Origin: Prorocentrum cordatum | Lineage: Eukaryota > Sar > Dinophyceae > Prorocentrales > Prorocentraceae | DNA: 64,000 bases | NCBI GenBank assembly: GCA_963575745.1 | Contig: CAUYUJ010021058.1 | Coordinates: 1-64,000 of the forward strand | Reading direction: 5' to 3' | Shown: piece after piece, positions 41,144 through 51,759 of the stretch | Numbering within the stretch: the stretch's first letter is position 1 | Layout: every line of letters begins with the position of its first letter | Notes under the pieces: model-generated | The model's input: the letters and a program-made list of their open reading frames with translations, nothing else | Database searches by the model: none | What the model was told of the DNA's origin: nothing | Translations under genes and position numbers: made by a program

Positions 41144-42876
41144 ATGATCCTCTTGAGGATCGCCATTGCTGCCATGGCAGCGGCAGCTGGCGCCCATATT
41201 TCCGACGATGAAGATTTCGGAGGGCCGCTGGCGCCCATCATTTCCGACGACGATGAAGATTTCGGAGGGCCGCACATGCCCATCATTTCCGACGACGAAG
41301 ATTTCGGAGGGCCGCTGCCGTTGCCCAGCGTGTCTCTTGTAGCTGCGCCAGCCCATGCAGCCGACCGCGTAGAGTTGTTCAGAGCCTTGCCCATGAAGTG
41401 CTACACGCCCCGTGCAGTCAACAAGCGGGGCGCCCGACTCATATCCAGAGAGGCTCGAGCAATAGTTCAGCAGTTGAAGCCTCTCAGGGATCAAGATATT
41501 GTGCCTGGTGTACCGCTGCTATTGGACATGTTGATTTGCGCCAGTGACGGCTCCCGCGCCACTTCGACGATGTGCAGTTTCACGAGGCTCAGTCATGAAA
41601 GCGGTGTGCACCAATCGAAATTATCAGAGGTGCTTGGTGCTCTTAGCAATTGTTTCTACGAGGTGTTGAAGACGACTGCAAACACCTTCTCAGAGTTCAT
41701 GTTGCACTCGGTCCGCACGCCTGCACATTCAGTCGGCGATGCAGATCCAATACGTACGATACCCATTGTCCAGTTCCGCATGCGGATGTACGACGGCACC
41801 AAGCACCACATCAGGGTCGTCTCTCCGACACCGAGTACAGGGCCAGCGGCGATCGTGGAGGCCAGCAAGAGCAAGTACGAAGTGCACGTTGCATCATCCA
41901 TGCGCGCGTACTGCTTGCAGCAGCACCTGGCCGACCACTCAGTCCGCACCATGACTTTCGCAGTTCATGAGCCCACGCTGCTGCAGAGCGGTGACGGCAC
42001 AGGCGCTGAATACATCACCGCGTTCATGAACCACATTGGGGACACAGCATTAGATAAGAATTTAGACGATACATTTCACCGATCAGTGGATTTGATCATT
42101 AGCGACGAAGCTGGAGCAAACATCAGGTACGAGAACGGAGTTCGGAGCCGACACCCGGCCAGAGATTCATTACACCTAGTCTGCGATGCCCACAAGAAAG
42201 CGAAGGTGGCGACATTGGGCTCGGCTGCGCAAGGCCAGGTCAGCACTCGCATCATCCGCCCCCAGCTGAGCCTGCGCGGGAACACGATGGGCCTTCGACA
42301 CGCCATGCGAGAACTCAGCAGAGAAAGGCTGGTCATAATCCACGGCGCCTGCAGTGACTTGGAGGCTTCTCGGCACCGCTCCGACGTCATCGACACCTTC
42401 ATGCCGATCGAGCGCGCAGAGGACGTGCGCATGCGAGAGGTAGTGCGCAATCTCTTCAACGGCGACTGGCGCAGGGCTGACAGGATCGAGCACTATGAGA
42501 ACGGATGCTGCCGAAGTCGGGCTCAGACATTGCACATCATGATGACCGTCGGCGTGCGGGCGCTCACGAGGCGCCTGGCCGACGTGATGGACAGGAGCAA
42601 TTGGACGGGGTCTCATTATTCAGTTTGCGGGCTTGGGCTGGCAACGTTTGTGCACAACATTTTCCCGAGTGCGTATTCTACATATTTCGCTGGAGCTGCC
42701 AGTGGCACAGCGGATCCAGAGGAGCCAGCAGTCGATCGGGCTGTTGATTCTGGAGCCGACGTGGACGAGCCGAAGGACCCGAGCGTGTGGCGAGAGGAGA
42801 ACAAGTCCCGACAGACGCAAACGTTGTCTTGGCTGCAGAGCGGTTGCTTCCGCGATGACATTTACTTGTTTTCGAG
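41144..42876 (+). CDS. Large dinoflagellate repetitive-family protein, exon 1 (transposase-like region)
   Basis: ATG 41144 is chosen because the upstream in-frame ATG at 41048 would translate the relic leader. After MILLRIAIAAMAAAAGA come three copies of the acidic motif ISDDEDFGGP (41204-41330). The body has RSRHPARDSLHLVCDAHKKA preceded by SVDLIISDEAGANIRYENG: an Asp followed about 30 residues later by a Cys-x-x-His, an arrangement seen in RNase H-fold DDE transposases and, as I recall, in a widely expanded dinoflagellate family. Function as a transposase is inference. The exon is 577 codons and ends in TTTTCGAG|GTCCGAG, phase 2. It is the first part of the protein continued at 43095. Confidence 0.6.
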
Positions 42877-43094
42877 GTCCGAGGTTTCAATTCTACGCCG
42901 ACCTGCCTCTACCAACCGACGGGGCGGGGACTCGGCTTCGCCATGGCGATGTTCGACCTGGCCCGCGGCTGCTTGACAGGGCGGGGGCGCCTCGATGCGC
43001 CGTGTCAGGCGGCCGTGGGCCCAGGGGGCGAAGCCGCGCCCTTTCGCCATCGGTCGGCGGCGAGTTCGGCGTAGACTTGAGCCCCCACACTCAG
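42877..43094 (+). other. Putative intron (GT-AG, 218 bp)
   Basis: Donor TCGAG|GTCCGA and acceptor CACACTCAG|GACC. Removing it joins frame 2 to frame 1 without a stop (YLFS-R-THGPCHHLIL then DELSRSGAEWE); the AG|G border is typical of dinoflagellate introns. The alternative is two frameshifts: the interval contains another coding-like stretch (GLGFAMAMFDLARGCLTGRG). Confidence 0.5.
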
Positions 43095-44955
43095 GACCCA
43101 CGGGCCGTGCCACCACTTAATATTGGATGAGTTGTCGCGTTCTGGAGCAGAATGGGAGGTGCGTCAACAGAAGAAGTTGATCGATAGCGGCTCCAGGGAT
43201 TACCCGATTTGGGCCGCCAGTGATGCCAAGCAGGTTGCGAAGTTCACGAAGCAGATGACGGCTCTCATCTTCGACGACGGCAGTTGGCCCCTGGCGACCA
43301 TGGTGACGGAGATTTTCCAGCTCGACGCGCACCGTGCATGCTCGAGGCTGGCAGCGGCCGCTTACGAGCTCGTGGAGGTCAGGCACAGGAAGACCCCGTA
43401 CAAGACGTTCAACGTGCTGAGGGACGACGGCGCCACAGAAGAGTACCTGGCCAACACCAGCGAGTGCGTCCTTGATACCTACACGGCGTCCTGGAAGGAG
43501 TACTACAGTTCCCGCGGTGGGATCGGCGGCAGGATGGCGAAGGCCGAGCTTGCGGGGATTCTCCCGCTAATGACAACCAGCACTGCCTTCGCCGAGCGCA
43601 CTCACAGCGAGAACCTGCAGCAGAGCGAGAACAGCAAGCTTTCTTGGGGCATCGACCTGCCATCGATGAGCGGCCTCGCCCTTTTCAGGCAATACTTGAA
43701 GTGGCAGACGGCTATATTCCGCGGGCTGCCCAAGGCCACCGCCGAGGAGAAGAGAGTGGAGGTGCGGCGAGCCCAGCGGACGAGCAGGCCGACGCCGATG
43801 GGGCCGTGGGTGTGGCGGGCGTTCGTGCATATCGAGGCGAACGGCGTGTTCGTCGACGCCGCTCTGGGGGCCGAGTTATCTGCCAGGTACGCTGGGTTAT
43901 CCGCCGAGGAGCGGCAACCATACGAAGATTTGGCAGCTGCCGCACTGCAAGAATATCGGAATGGGCGACCTGCATTCGGGAAGCCGCCGCGACGGAGCTC
44001 GCCCGCGCGCGCGGCAAGGGGAATGCCGACCGTGCGCGCGGTCGACGGCGATGCCCCCAACGGAGTCGCCCTGGCCGACGGCGAGCAGGACGCGGCGTCG
44101 TCGGTCTTCGAGAGCCCCATCTTCAAGGCTGCGACCGTCAAGCTCATGGCGCACAAGAGGGCCGCGGCTGCCACCAGGCGTTCTGACCAGGCGGCGGAGG
44201 CGGACCTGAGGACACGATCCAACGCAGAGGCTGATCGGCATGCCAGGGACTGGTATTTCATTGGGAACGATGCTTCTGCTGCCGACGAGCGGCCCGCTGA
44301 TTTAGCCATCCAGCGCTCCATGTTGCCGACGGCCGTGTTCATGCGGAGGCGCGAGTCTGTGATGTCCGAGGTCCTGAGGGCTCTCGACGCCAGCAGCGTG
44401 GAGATGGAGTCTGCCAAGTGGATTGCCAAGCATGCGCACGCGCGCGAGGTCGACTGCAAGCCTTTGGACGCACCCCGTCGGCTTCGGCGCCTTTGCTGGG
44501 AAGCCGAGAGGTGCATCTGCCAGGGGCCTGCCCAGATCTCCAAGACCTTCAAGCACAAGTTGGCCGTCGTGTGGCGCGTGGTGGAGCACGCCGTCGGGGA
44601 GAAGCTCTTCAAGGCAACCATGGCGGCGAACAAATACGTGATCAGCTTCTCGTTCAGGAAGGCCCCTGCAATGTGTTCGCATGATGTCGTGGCGGGGTCT
44701 GGCTTGGAAGTGGTTCCTGCGGGCGATGAGGTCACGCTGTTCTTCCACATCGCGCTGCACTACGCTACCCCTTGGAGGCCGACATTCATTTCCATGGATC
44801 GTGAACCATCCCAAGATCGCGAAGGCTGCTTGGGCCTGTCGCCTACCAAGGAGCTCGACGGCCCCGACGCCACCTTGGGCAGGTACACCTTGTCGGAGCT
44901 GACGACGGCGTGCTTCGAGGACTCCTGGGACAAGCGGCCGTTCCAGGTGAAGTGA
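43095..44955 (+). CDS. 41-kb gene continued: middle part with HMG-box-like domain
   Basis: Continues in frame 1. The segment PMGPWVWRAFVHIEANGVFV, then ALGAELSARYAGLSAEERQPYE and DLAAAALQEYRNGRP (about 43798-43970) has the pattern of an HMG box (aromatic start, Leu-Ser-x-x-Tyr-x-x-Leu-Ser-x-Glu-Glu, Tyr-x-x-Leu-Ala). Upstream, STAFAERTHSENLQQSENSK and a conserved WGIDLPSMSGL segment are typical of the family. The frame ends at TGA 44953-44955, which interrupts homologous sequence. DNA binding is plausible from the HMG-like domain. Confidence 0.6.
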
Positions 44956-45936
44956 TACGAGCTCTTCGCAGATGGCCGACAGGTCGCGCAGTTCAAGCCC
45001 GCGTTGCAACGAGTACGGGATCGACCGATCGTGGAGTGCGACCTGTGGTCTGTAAAGCCCCCGCCGCCGAAGCCTCGAAAGAGGAAGAGGGGCGGGGGGC
45101 CGCCGACGGGCCCATCCAAGTCTGGCTGTGCGCCCATTCGCGACGAGGACGACGAGGACGGCCGCGACCCCGAGCTGCTCGAGGATGGCGCCGTCGAGGG
45201 TGACGTCGTGGAGTCCGAGTCTGACGGGCTTGCGCCGATGGTGCCTGCGACGCCGATGGGGTCCGACGAGGAGTGGGACCTCTTTGGGCCGTCCGACTGC
45301 GAGGGCGGCCCCGACGCCGCCGCCGCCATTCCACACTTGGGGGGCGGCGACGGCGACGTCGCAGCTGAGCCACAGCCGCGCGCTGAGTCCCCTGAGCCAG
45401 CGCTGCCGCCTCCAGAGGATGATTGCATCTTCCAGGCGGCAGCTGCGAGCTCGGCAGCTGAGGGGGGGGCTGGGCCGCTTCCTGGAGGAGGCGGGGGCCC
45501 CCCCGAGGGTCGAGCGCTTGCCTTGGCAATTTTCCACACCGAGCACGACAGCATTCGCTTTTACATCCGAACGTGCCGCTTCACGGCCGAGTGCAGACGG
45601 GGAGCGCACCTCGAGCATGGGAATTGCGTGCTCTCTCGCACCAGCAGGCCTAGTGCGGTGCCTCACCGCGCTGGCCAGGGCAGGCCGCTCGGCTTATTGT
45701 TTGCTTGGCTGCTGGAGGACTCCTGTGTCAGCCAGCACGAGCACGTGCGTATGTTTCACCCCACCTTGGCGGCGAGGCGCGAGGCGAGGCGGCAGTTGCT
45801 CGCGCTCGCCGCTGGTGGAGACATGACTGTACGCGCGCTCTTGGCCTCAGAGCGTCCCAGAGGGATGGTGAGGACGACGAGCCTTACGACGTCCCGAGGT
45901 GAGTGCACTGGAGGAAAACAAAAAAAACAAGCATGA
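44956..45936 (+). pseudogene. 41-kb gene continued: C-terminal part behind an in-frame TGA
   Basis: The same frame continues directly after the stop (YELFADGRQVAQFKPALQR) to the end. A Lys/Arg-rich stretch (KPPPPKPRKRKRGGGP) that could be a nuclear localisation signal and an acidic Pro-rich linker lead to the terminal domain (about 45560-45830: AECRRGAHLEHGNCVLSRTS, then GQGRPLGLLFAWLLEDSC). TGA probably replaces TGG Trp (QVK-W-YELF). A short in-frame intron starting at CAG|GTGAAG (44944-44952) would also remove it but would be only 36 or 45 bp. A strong donor, GAG|GTGAGTG at 45896-45905, suggests a further exon was lost or lies beyond the repeats. Confidence 0.55.
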
Positions 45937-46032
45937 TTCAACGAGGCCAGTTTGCAACGATATAATGCCAAGTCACGGTCAGAAAGCAGGCAGGCCCTAC
46001 GAGGCAACATCCACATAAGCAGCACATGATAA

Positions 46033-46700
46033 ATTGTTGACGCTTCGCGAATCCCCACCAGCCCATCCAGAAACGATGCCCAGAGGAATTGCCTCGATCA
46101 GGGAAGTGGTCAGCACGCAGAGGAAGCCAGTATGAGACATCTTGGGTCTTGGGCCAGATTGGGCCATCGTGGCGGTCAGTTTGGGCCCCCCCAGGCGCTC
46201 TTAGGGTCATCTTAATCAGTGCACACCCCGCAAGAGGCCAACATGTGGCTAACACCTTCGTGAAGTCAAGGGTTTGGCATTCTCGTCGAGGCCTCTTGGA
46301 GCATCTTGGGTGCCGCTGGGGGGTCTATTGGGGCCTCGTGGGCGCCTCCTGGGGGCCTCTTGGGGGCCTGTTGGGGCCATCTTGGGGCCATCTTGGGACC
46401 CCTCGGGGCCTACTGGGCGCTTCTTGGGGCCATCTTGGGCGAGATCGATCAACCAAGATGGGGGCTTTAATTAGCCCCCCCCCCCTCAGGACGCCCAAAT
46501 GGTACCAAAACCATGGTGGACCTAATGATGTTGGCTCCATCGCCGAGACAATTTTGGACGCCCTGACACCTCGCGACCCTTCCCGTCCAAGCCCAGGGGA
46601 GGGGGTAGGGGGAGGGGTACCCCCCTACCCGAAGGAGACGAAGGATGGGGTGGAAGAGGACACTCTCTAAACCACCAACGCCCAGAAGGCTAGTGGGATG
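46033..46700 (+). repeat. About 670-bp composite repeat X, copy 1
   Basis: Order: family E (TTGACGCTTCGCGAATCCCC), GAGGAAGCCAGTATGAGACA, a CTTAATCAGTG segment, GGTTTGGCATTCTCG(T/C)CGAG, a CTCTTGGGGGCC phased array (46280-46450), and family F with GGGCTGGTGGGA-like end. 55519-56198 repeats the same order with about 80 percent similarity. Confidence 0.85.
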
Positions 46701-46839
46701 TTGTAGCCAGCTGGGTACCAAGGGCCGTGCAGGGGGTCGGCGACACACACGTATCCAGGCCCTGGAGTTCTCGGAACGCAGGCGTTGTAGTTGGTTGTTG
46801 TTGGTCTGGCGCATGTCGGAGTTCTCGAAAAAACAGGCT

Positions 46840-46841
<2 letters not shown>

Positions 46842-46895
<54 letters not shown>
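46842..46895. repeat. T54 homopolymer
   Basis: 54 consecutive T. Read on the minus strand it is a long poly-A at the end of the sequence lying at 46896-47170, which could be a retroposed transcript. The adjacent minus-strand sequence has no recognised gene. Confidence 0.9.
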
Positions 46896-46897
<2 letters not shown>

Positions 46898-47389
46898 CTG
46901 GCGCCTGTCCGACCCTAGCCACCTCCTCTGGTGTATCGCTGCCTCTGCCGCTGGTCTCCCCTTGCTGTCTGTTGCTGTTCAGCAGATCTGCCAACTCCCT
47001 GCGGGGAGCGCGTCATGGCGTTGCTGAGGCGCAGTGCCATCAGATAGGGTGATATCATACAGCTTCGCTGTGTTCACGCCCTGAGTTCGGGCGCATGTCC
47101 GCCTGGTCAGCTTTGCTGGCCGTAGCGTTGGTGGGGCTGGGTTGCGGCATTGCTTAGCTAGGCGTGGCATGCACAGATGCGCCGCTGTGTTAGCTTGCAG
47201 CGTAGCTTAGCTTATAGCGACTTGCAGTCTAGCCATCATTGGTTGGCTGGCCGAAGCGCCGCGCGACGTCGAAAGGATATCGCGCGGGGATGGGGGGGGG
47301 GGCGCACGGAACACGTCCGTCTCCGCCTGCCTGGCTCGCCTCGGTCAGTCCAATGGCTTGAGTAGCTCATATTGCCGCCGATGGTAGAG

Positions 47390-48063
47390 GCCCCAGGAGG
47401 GCCCCAAGAGGGGCCCAAGAGGGACGCAAGACACCGCCAGTAAGTCTCATCGAACGGCGCGTTTGGATGAGACCTCCCAGTGGTCTTTGGGGCGAGTATT
47501 GGGGCCCTCTTGGGGCCCTCTTGGGGCCCTCTTGAGGCCCGCTTGGGCCCCTGGTTGGCCCATAAGATGGCTCCAAGAGGGCCCTAAGAGGGCCCCAAGA
47601 GGGGCACAAGAGGGCCCCAAGAGGGCCCCACTATGGCCCCACGGGTGCACCATAGGGTTGTCACGCAGGGCACCGTCTTGTGACAGCCTCTTGTGGCATT
47701 TAGAAGACACCAACAGGACACCAGGAGGGGCCCAAGAGGGCCAGAATAGGGCCTCAAGACGCCCAAGAGGGATCCAAGAGGGCCCCACTGAGGTTGCCAC
47801 GCAGGGCCCCTTCCTGTGACAACCCCTCGCTGTCTTTAGGAGACCCCAGAAGGACACCAGGAGGGCACCAAGGGGGCCCTAAGAGGGCCCCAAGATGGCA
47901 CCAAGAGGGCCCCAAGAGGACCCAAGAGGGCTCCAAGAGGGCCCCGCCTGGGGTTGTCATGCAGGGCCCATCCCTGTGACAACCCTTCGCGGTCTTCAGA
48001 AGACCCCAAAAGGACCCCAGGAGGGGCCCAAGAAGGCCCTAAGAGGGCCTCTTCGTCATAGCG
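47390..48063 (+). repeat. Hairpin array Y, copy 1
   Basis: Begins with the hairpin GTCTCATC/GATGAGAC (47444-47473), then an 11-bp CTCTTGGGGCC array, then three units of about 136-160 bp. Each unit has an arm GGTTGTCAC, a 15-base loop GCAGGGCCCCTTCCT and an arm GTGACAACC (47656-47688, 47792-47824, 47952-47984), followed by a small second hairpin of the type GGTCTT-loop-AAGACC. Copy 2 is at 56290-57130. Confidence 0.88.
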
Positions 48064-48093
48064 TTGGCTCAAGCGCCGTAGTTTTGGCTCAGG
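48064..48093 (+). other. Two tandem relic spliced leaders
   Basis: TTGGCTCAAG (48064-48073) is the exact last ten bases of DinoSL. After two bases comes CCGTAG (48076-48081) joined to TTTTGGCTCAGG (48082-48093), which is DinoSL with CCA missing and one A-to-G change. Nested relics are expected when a trans-spliced mRNA is retroposed and trans-spliced again. CAG|GTAAG follows at 48098-48105. Confidence 0.72.
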
Positions 48094-48099
48094 GCCCCA

Positions 48100-48510
48100 G
48101 GTAAGAAGGTATGGGGGAGGGGTTTGATTAAGAAGCTGGAAGGGGCAACCCTCTAGACATCTAGACCACCCACGCCCAGAGGGCTGGTGGGATTTAGTGC
48201 GATGCTCGTCCCTTCTGGCCCTTCCGCTCCGCCCATGAGGTTCTGCTTGAATGGGGTCGAGGCTGGGCGAGAATATTCACCCCTCCACCTCCCCCCATCC
48301 ACCTCCACGGTCCCCCCCCCCCTCGTGCGCCAATTCTCCTTTTCATCCCCCACTCGCCACCATAGTTAGCAGCATCGTCATCGTCAGCATCACCCATGTT
48401 ATTGGCCCATCAAGGGCCCAAGAGGGCCTCCCATACTTCCCTGATCACCTCGACGCGCCTGGGCGTCGTTCCTCGATGAGCTGGTGGGGATACGCGAAGC
48501 GTCAATACTA
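48100..48510. repeat. Family F partial copy and minus-strand family E copy
   Basis: 48100-48195 matches the right part of family F (ending CCCAGAGGGCTGGTGGGATT). 48428-48510 is family E in reverse (CTGGGCGTCGTTCCTCGATG, GATACGCGAAGCGTCAA). Between them is unassigned sequence. Confidence 0.65.
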
Positions 48511-48512
48511 TA

Positions 48513-48840
48513 ATGGCCCCAAGCACCGAATGGGGGCTGGAACTGATGTTCGCCTTAGTGCAGAAACCAGTTTCAGCTAGTCGTTGCGGCTTCGGAGCAG
48601 CTGAGCTGAAGTGTTCGCCGACGATGGCGCTACCAGAACTTCGAGCGCGGCCCTGGGGGGCGCTGAAAGAACACCCACATGACACGACGCCTCCAACATA
48701 CCCCCAAGCACAGAATGGTGGTTGGAACGGGTTTTCGCCTCAATGCGAACATCCATTCCAGCTTGTCGCTGCGGCTCCAGAACAACTGAGCTGAACTGTG
48801 CATCGAAAATACCGCCAACCAAACTTCAAGCGCGCCCTGT
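48513..48840 (+). repeat. About 187-bp direct duplication
   Basis: 48513-48654 and 48700-48840 are alike: CCCCAAGCAC(C/A)GAATG, a TTCGCCT segment, TTGC(G)GCTTC/GCTCC, GAGCTGAA(G/C)TGT, ACTTC(G/A)AGCGCG. 48841-49190 is unassigned. Confidence 0.7.
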
Positions 48841-49199
48841 GATGATGGCGCAAACGCGCCCGTCGTGCCGACAGCCATGCCTCAACAACAAAACAATGTA
48901 TTTGAGCGCGTCTGCGTTTCCCACCGTGTTGCCACGCGCAGTCGCGCCTTCAGGCGTGCGCCACGAACTCGCGCAACGATCATATATGATAGTATGTGCA
49001 TTGGCCTTTGTGCTGCCCTGGTCCAGCTTTCCTGCCCATGCAGCAGGCTAACCGCATTGCAAAGTGCATCTTGCGTGCGGTGCGCACGCGGTGTGCGCGG
49101 CGCGCGCGCATCATTGTGGCGCCGCGTTGAACGTTGGCATCGGTCGCGCGGCCAGCGCGGCGTGGCCCTTCATATTTTATCATTGCCAGCAGTGCGCCT

Positions 49200-49235
49200 C
49201 GGGGTCGTGGTGGTGTGCGCGGTGTGTGTTTGTAT

Positions 49236-49266
<31 letters not shown>

Positions 49267-49345
49267 CGTGTGTGTGCGCGTGTGTGTGTGTGTGTGCGTG
49301 TGCGAGTGTGTGCGTGCGTTTGCGCGTGTGCGCGCGTGCGCGGCG
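49200..49345. repeat. (TG)n with GTGCG variants
   Basis: Alternating purine-pyrimidine tract. A unit at 49546-49607 (CGCGTCCGTTCCCCTCGCGC, GGTTCGGCGTCGCCCGCG) recurs at 52538-52600. Confidence 0.88.
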
Positions 49346-49674
49346 GTGGCGGTGGCGAGGGAGGGCGGGGGGGCGAAGGGAGGGCGGCGGAGGTGGAGGG
49401 GGAGGGCCGATGTGACAGCGCGCGTTTCCTTTTGCGCAGCGCCCGCGCGAAGGCACAGCACAGGTGCGCAACGTGTCCCCCCATCGTGGTAGCGATGTCA
49501 ATCGCGCGCCTGTCCAGAGGACGTTGAGGCAGCGCCTCGTGGAATCGCGTCCGTTCCCCTCGCGCGCCTGCAAGCGCGGCCCAAACTGGTTCGGCGTCGC
49601 CCGCGCCCCCACACCCCACCCCTCCAATCACCCCGCCCCCACAACCGCCGCCACCGCCGCGCGCGCACGCGCGC

Positions 49675-49693
49675 ACGCACGCACACACACACA

Positions 49694-49726
<33 letters not shown>

Positions 49727-49851
49727 GCGAGCACGCACGCACGCCCGCGCACACACACACACATACACACCCACACACCCACACCCACACCCACACCCAC
49801 ACCCACACCCACACCCACACCCACACCCACACCCACACCCACACCCACGCA

Positions 49852-49937
<86 letters not shown>

Positions 49938-50035
49938 TCTCCCCCCCCTCCCCTCCACTCACACACGCACACACACACACACACACACGCACGCGCACAC
50001 GCACACGCACGCGCACACGCGCGCGCGCCACGCGC
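49675..50035. repeat. (CA)n, (ACACCC)n and (CGCA)n tract
   Basis: About 360 bp of alternating CA with a hexamer block ACACCC at 49770-49845 and a pure CA block at 49870-49934. Opposite sense to the neighbouring TG tracts. Confidence 0.93.
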
Positions 50036-50081
50036 CACGCGCGCACGCGCGCACGGGCTTCAAGATTGCCCAAGAGGCGTC

Positions 50082-50103
50082 TCCGCAGCCATTTTGACTC
50101 AAG
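50082..50103 (+). other. Relic spliced leader, best preserved
   Basis: TCCGCAGCC then ATTTTGACTCAAG: 19 of the 21 invariant DinoSL bases match, and the variable first base is allowed. It is followed by GCGGG and not by a GT donor, so it is a relic and not an SL RNA gene. ATG of the next gene follows 39 bases later. Confidence 0.85.
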
Positions 50104-50142
50104 GCGGGCCGCCCCCAGCCCCCAGCCGCGCCCGCTGCGCCG

Positions 50143-50257
50143 CAATGGATCATTGCGCCGACGCCTCATCCTCCTCCTCCGCCCAGTGGCCCGACTGGCC
50201 CGACGAGGGCCTCGGTGCGAAGAAGCGGCTGTGCGGAGAAGTCGCGGAACTGAGTTG
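50143..50257 (+). CDS. First exon of an unidentified gene
   Basis: ATG 50143, reading MDHCADASSSSSAQWPDWP, then DEGLGAKKRLCGEVAELSW. A consensus splice donor TTG|GTAAGTG follows at 50258; without splicing the frame stops two codons later at TAA 50259-50261. The start is supported by the relic leader 39 bp upstream and a plausible leader region in between. No family is recognised and the following exon was not found; 50258-50620 contains no convincing coding sequence. Confidence 0.5.
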
Positions 50258-50619
50258 GTAAGTGCATGAACCCGAGGAGAAGCTTGAGAGGACTGAGGAG
50301 AAGCTTGGGAGGACAGCAGGTCGTGGACGGGAGCTTCCCAAGGAGGCCGAAAAGGCCGCGGCGTTGCAACGCACATTGGCCGAACAAGCCAATATTGGGA
50401 CGTACGTGGGCACGCCGTGAGGCGTTTCGGCCGCGCGGGCAACTGTTGGGGCTGGGGTCGTCGCGGCTGGCGGTTGGGGTATCGGAACATAAAAAGGGAT
50501 TGCCCAATTTGCGGGTGCTCGGGTGGGTGGTGTGTATGTGGGTTTGCGTGGTGGTGGCGGGGGGGGGGGGCGGGGTGGCGGGGTTGTGGTGTTGATGGTG
50601 GCAGTGGTGTTGGTAGCGG

Positions 50620-50930
50620 TGGTGTGCATGTGTGTGTGTGTTTGCGTGTGCGCGCTTGTGTGTGTGTGGTGGTGGTGTGCGTGCGTGTGTGTGTGTGTGC
50701 GTCTGTGTGGGTGTGTGTGCGATGGTTGTGGTGGAAGTGGTGGCGATGGGGGTGGTGGTTGTGTGCGCGTGTGTGTGTGTGTGCGTGTGTGTATGTGCAA
50801 GTGTGCGTGCGTGTGTGTGTGCGTGTGTGTGTGTGTGTGCGTGTGTGTGTGTGTGCGTGCGTGCGCGTGTGTGTGTGTGTGCGCGCACGCGTGTGCGTGG
50901 TGTTTGTGTGTGTGTGAGCTCATTTCGGTG
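50620..50930. repeat. (TG)n tract
   Basis: Alternating GTGT/GTGC, interrupted by GGTGGTGG pieces. 50931-51240 is unassigned. Confidence 0.92.
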
Positions 50931-51245
50931 AGTCGTATTGGTGGTGTGGTGTTGGCGATGGGTGGTGTTGGTGATGTTGGCTGCGTTAGCGACGGGGTGG
51001 GGGGGGGGGCAGAGCTTGCGTTGCTGACGGGGGTTGGGGACGGGTCATCGGGGGCATCGGCGTTGGCGGTGGCCGCTGTTCTCCTGGTCAGACGAAGCGC
51101 TGGGTCAGCGTATGCCGAGATGCGCACTCGGCGGCGCGCTCCCCGTCGATGGTTCAAAGCGCGCCGCAGCCCAACGCCGCCTGCCGCCCCATCGCCACGC
51201 GACCGCGGAATTGTCGTGGGTCCACCAGCGGCATCGCAACCCGAT

Positions 51246-51672
51246 CAAGAACCCATCGGAAGGCCATCAAAAGGTCATCAAAAGGTCATCAAAAAGCCAT
51301 CACAATGCCATCACGTTTTTTCGCCCACCACCAAGGGCCATCAAAACGTCATCAAAAGGTCATCAAAAGTGCATCGGAGGCAGCCGCCTGCCTGGTACAA
51401 GGGAGGCGATTGCCTAGGGATGGGCCGACGGAGAGTTCATTTTGTTGCGCGGGCGCAGCTGATTTTATATTAAGTTCGCGGCAAACAACTGCTCACCGCC
51501 GTCTGGCCATCAGAGCGTCACCAAAAGCGATCAAAAGGTCATCAAAAGGTCATCAAAATGCCATCAAAATGTCATCACGTTTTTTTCACCCACCGCTAAC
51601 AGCCATCAAAAGGCCATCAAAACCCCATCAAAACCCCATCACAACCCCATCAAAACCCCATCCAAATGTCAT
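51246..51672 (+). repeat. Two related CATCAAAAGG minisatellite arrays
   Basis: 10-bp units CATCAAAAGG/C at 51260-51375 and 51515-51672. Both pass through a similar block (AATG(C/T)CATCACGTTTTTT, then CACCCACC or GCCCACCA), so one is a diverged copy of the other. Confidence 0.88.
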
Positions 51673-51759
51673 CACGTACCTAGTCGGGCAGTCTAGTGTC
51701 CATCAATATGGTACCTTTTTTTGCGATGCCCCCGCGTGAATTGATGCCCTGCGCCATCC

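Noticed and set aside
49464-50142. A long frame of Thr-His repeats reaching the exon at 50143
   Set aside because: The upstream part is the CA microsatellite; only the part from ATG 50143 has normal codon usage and a relic leader in front.
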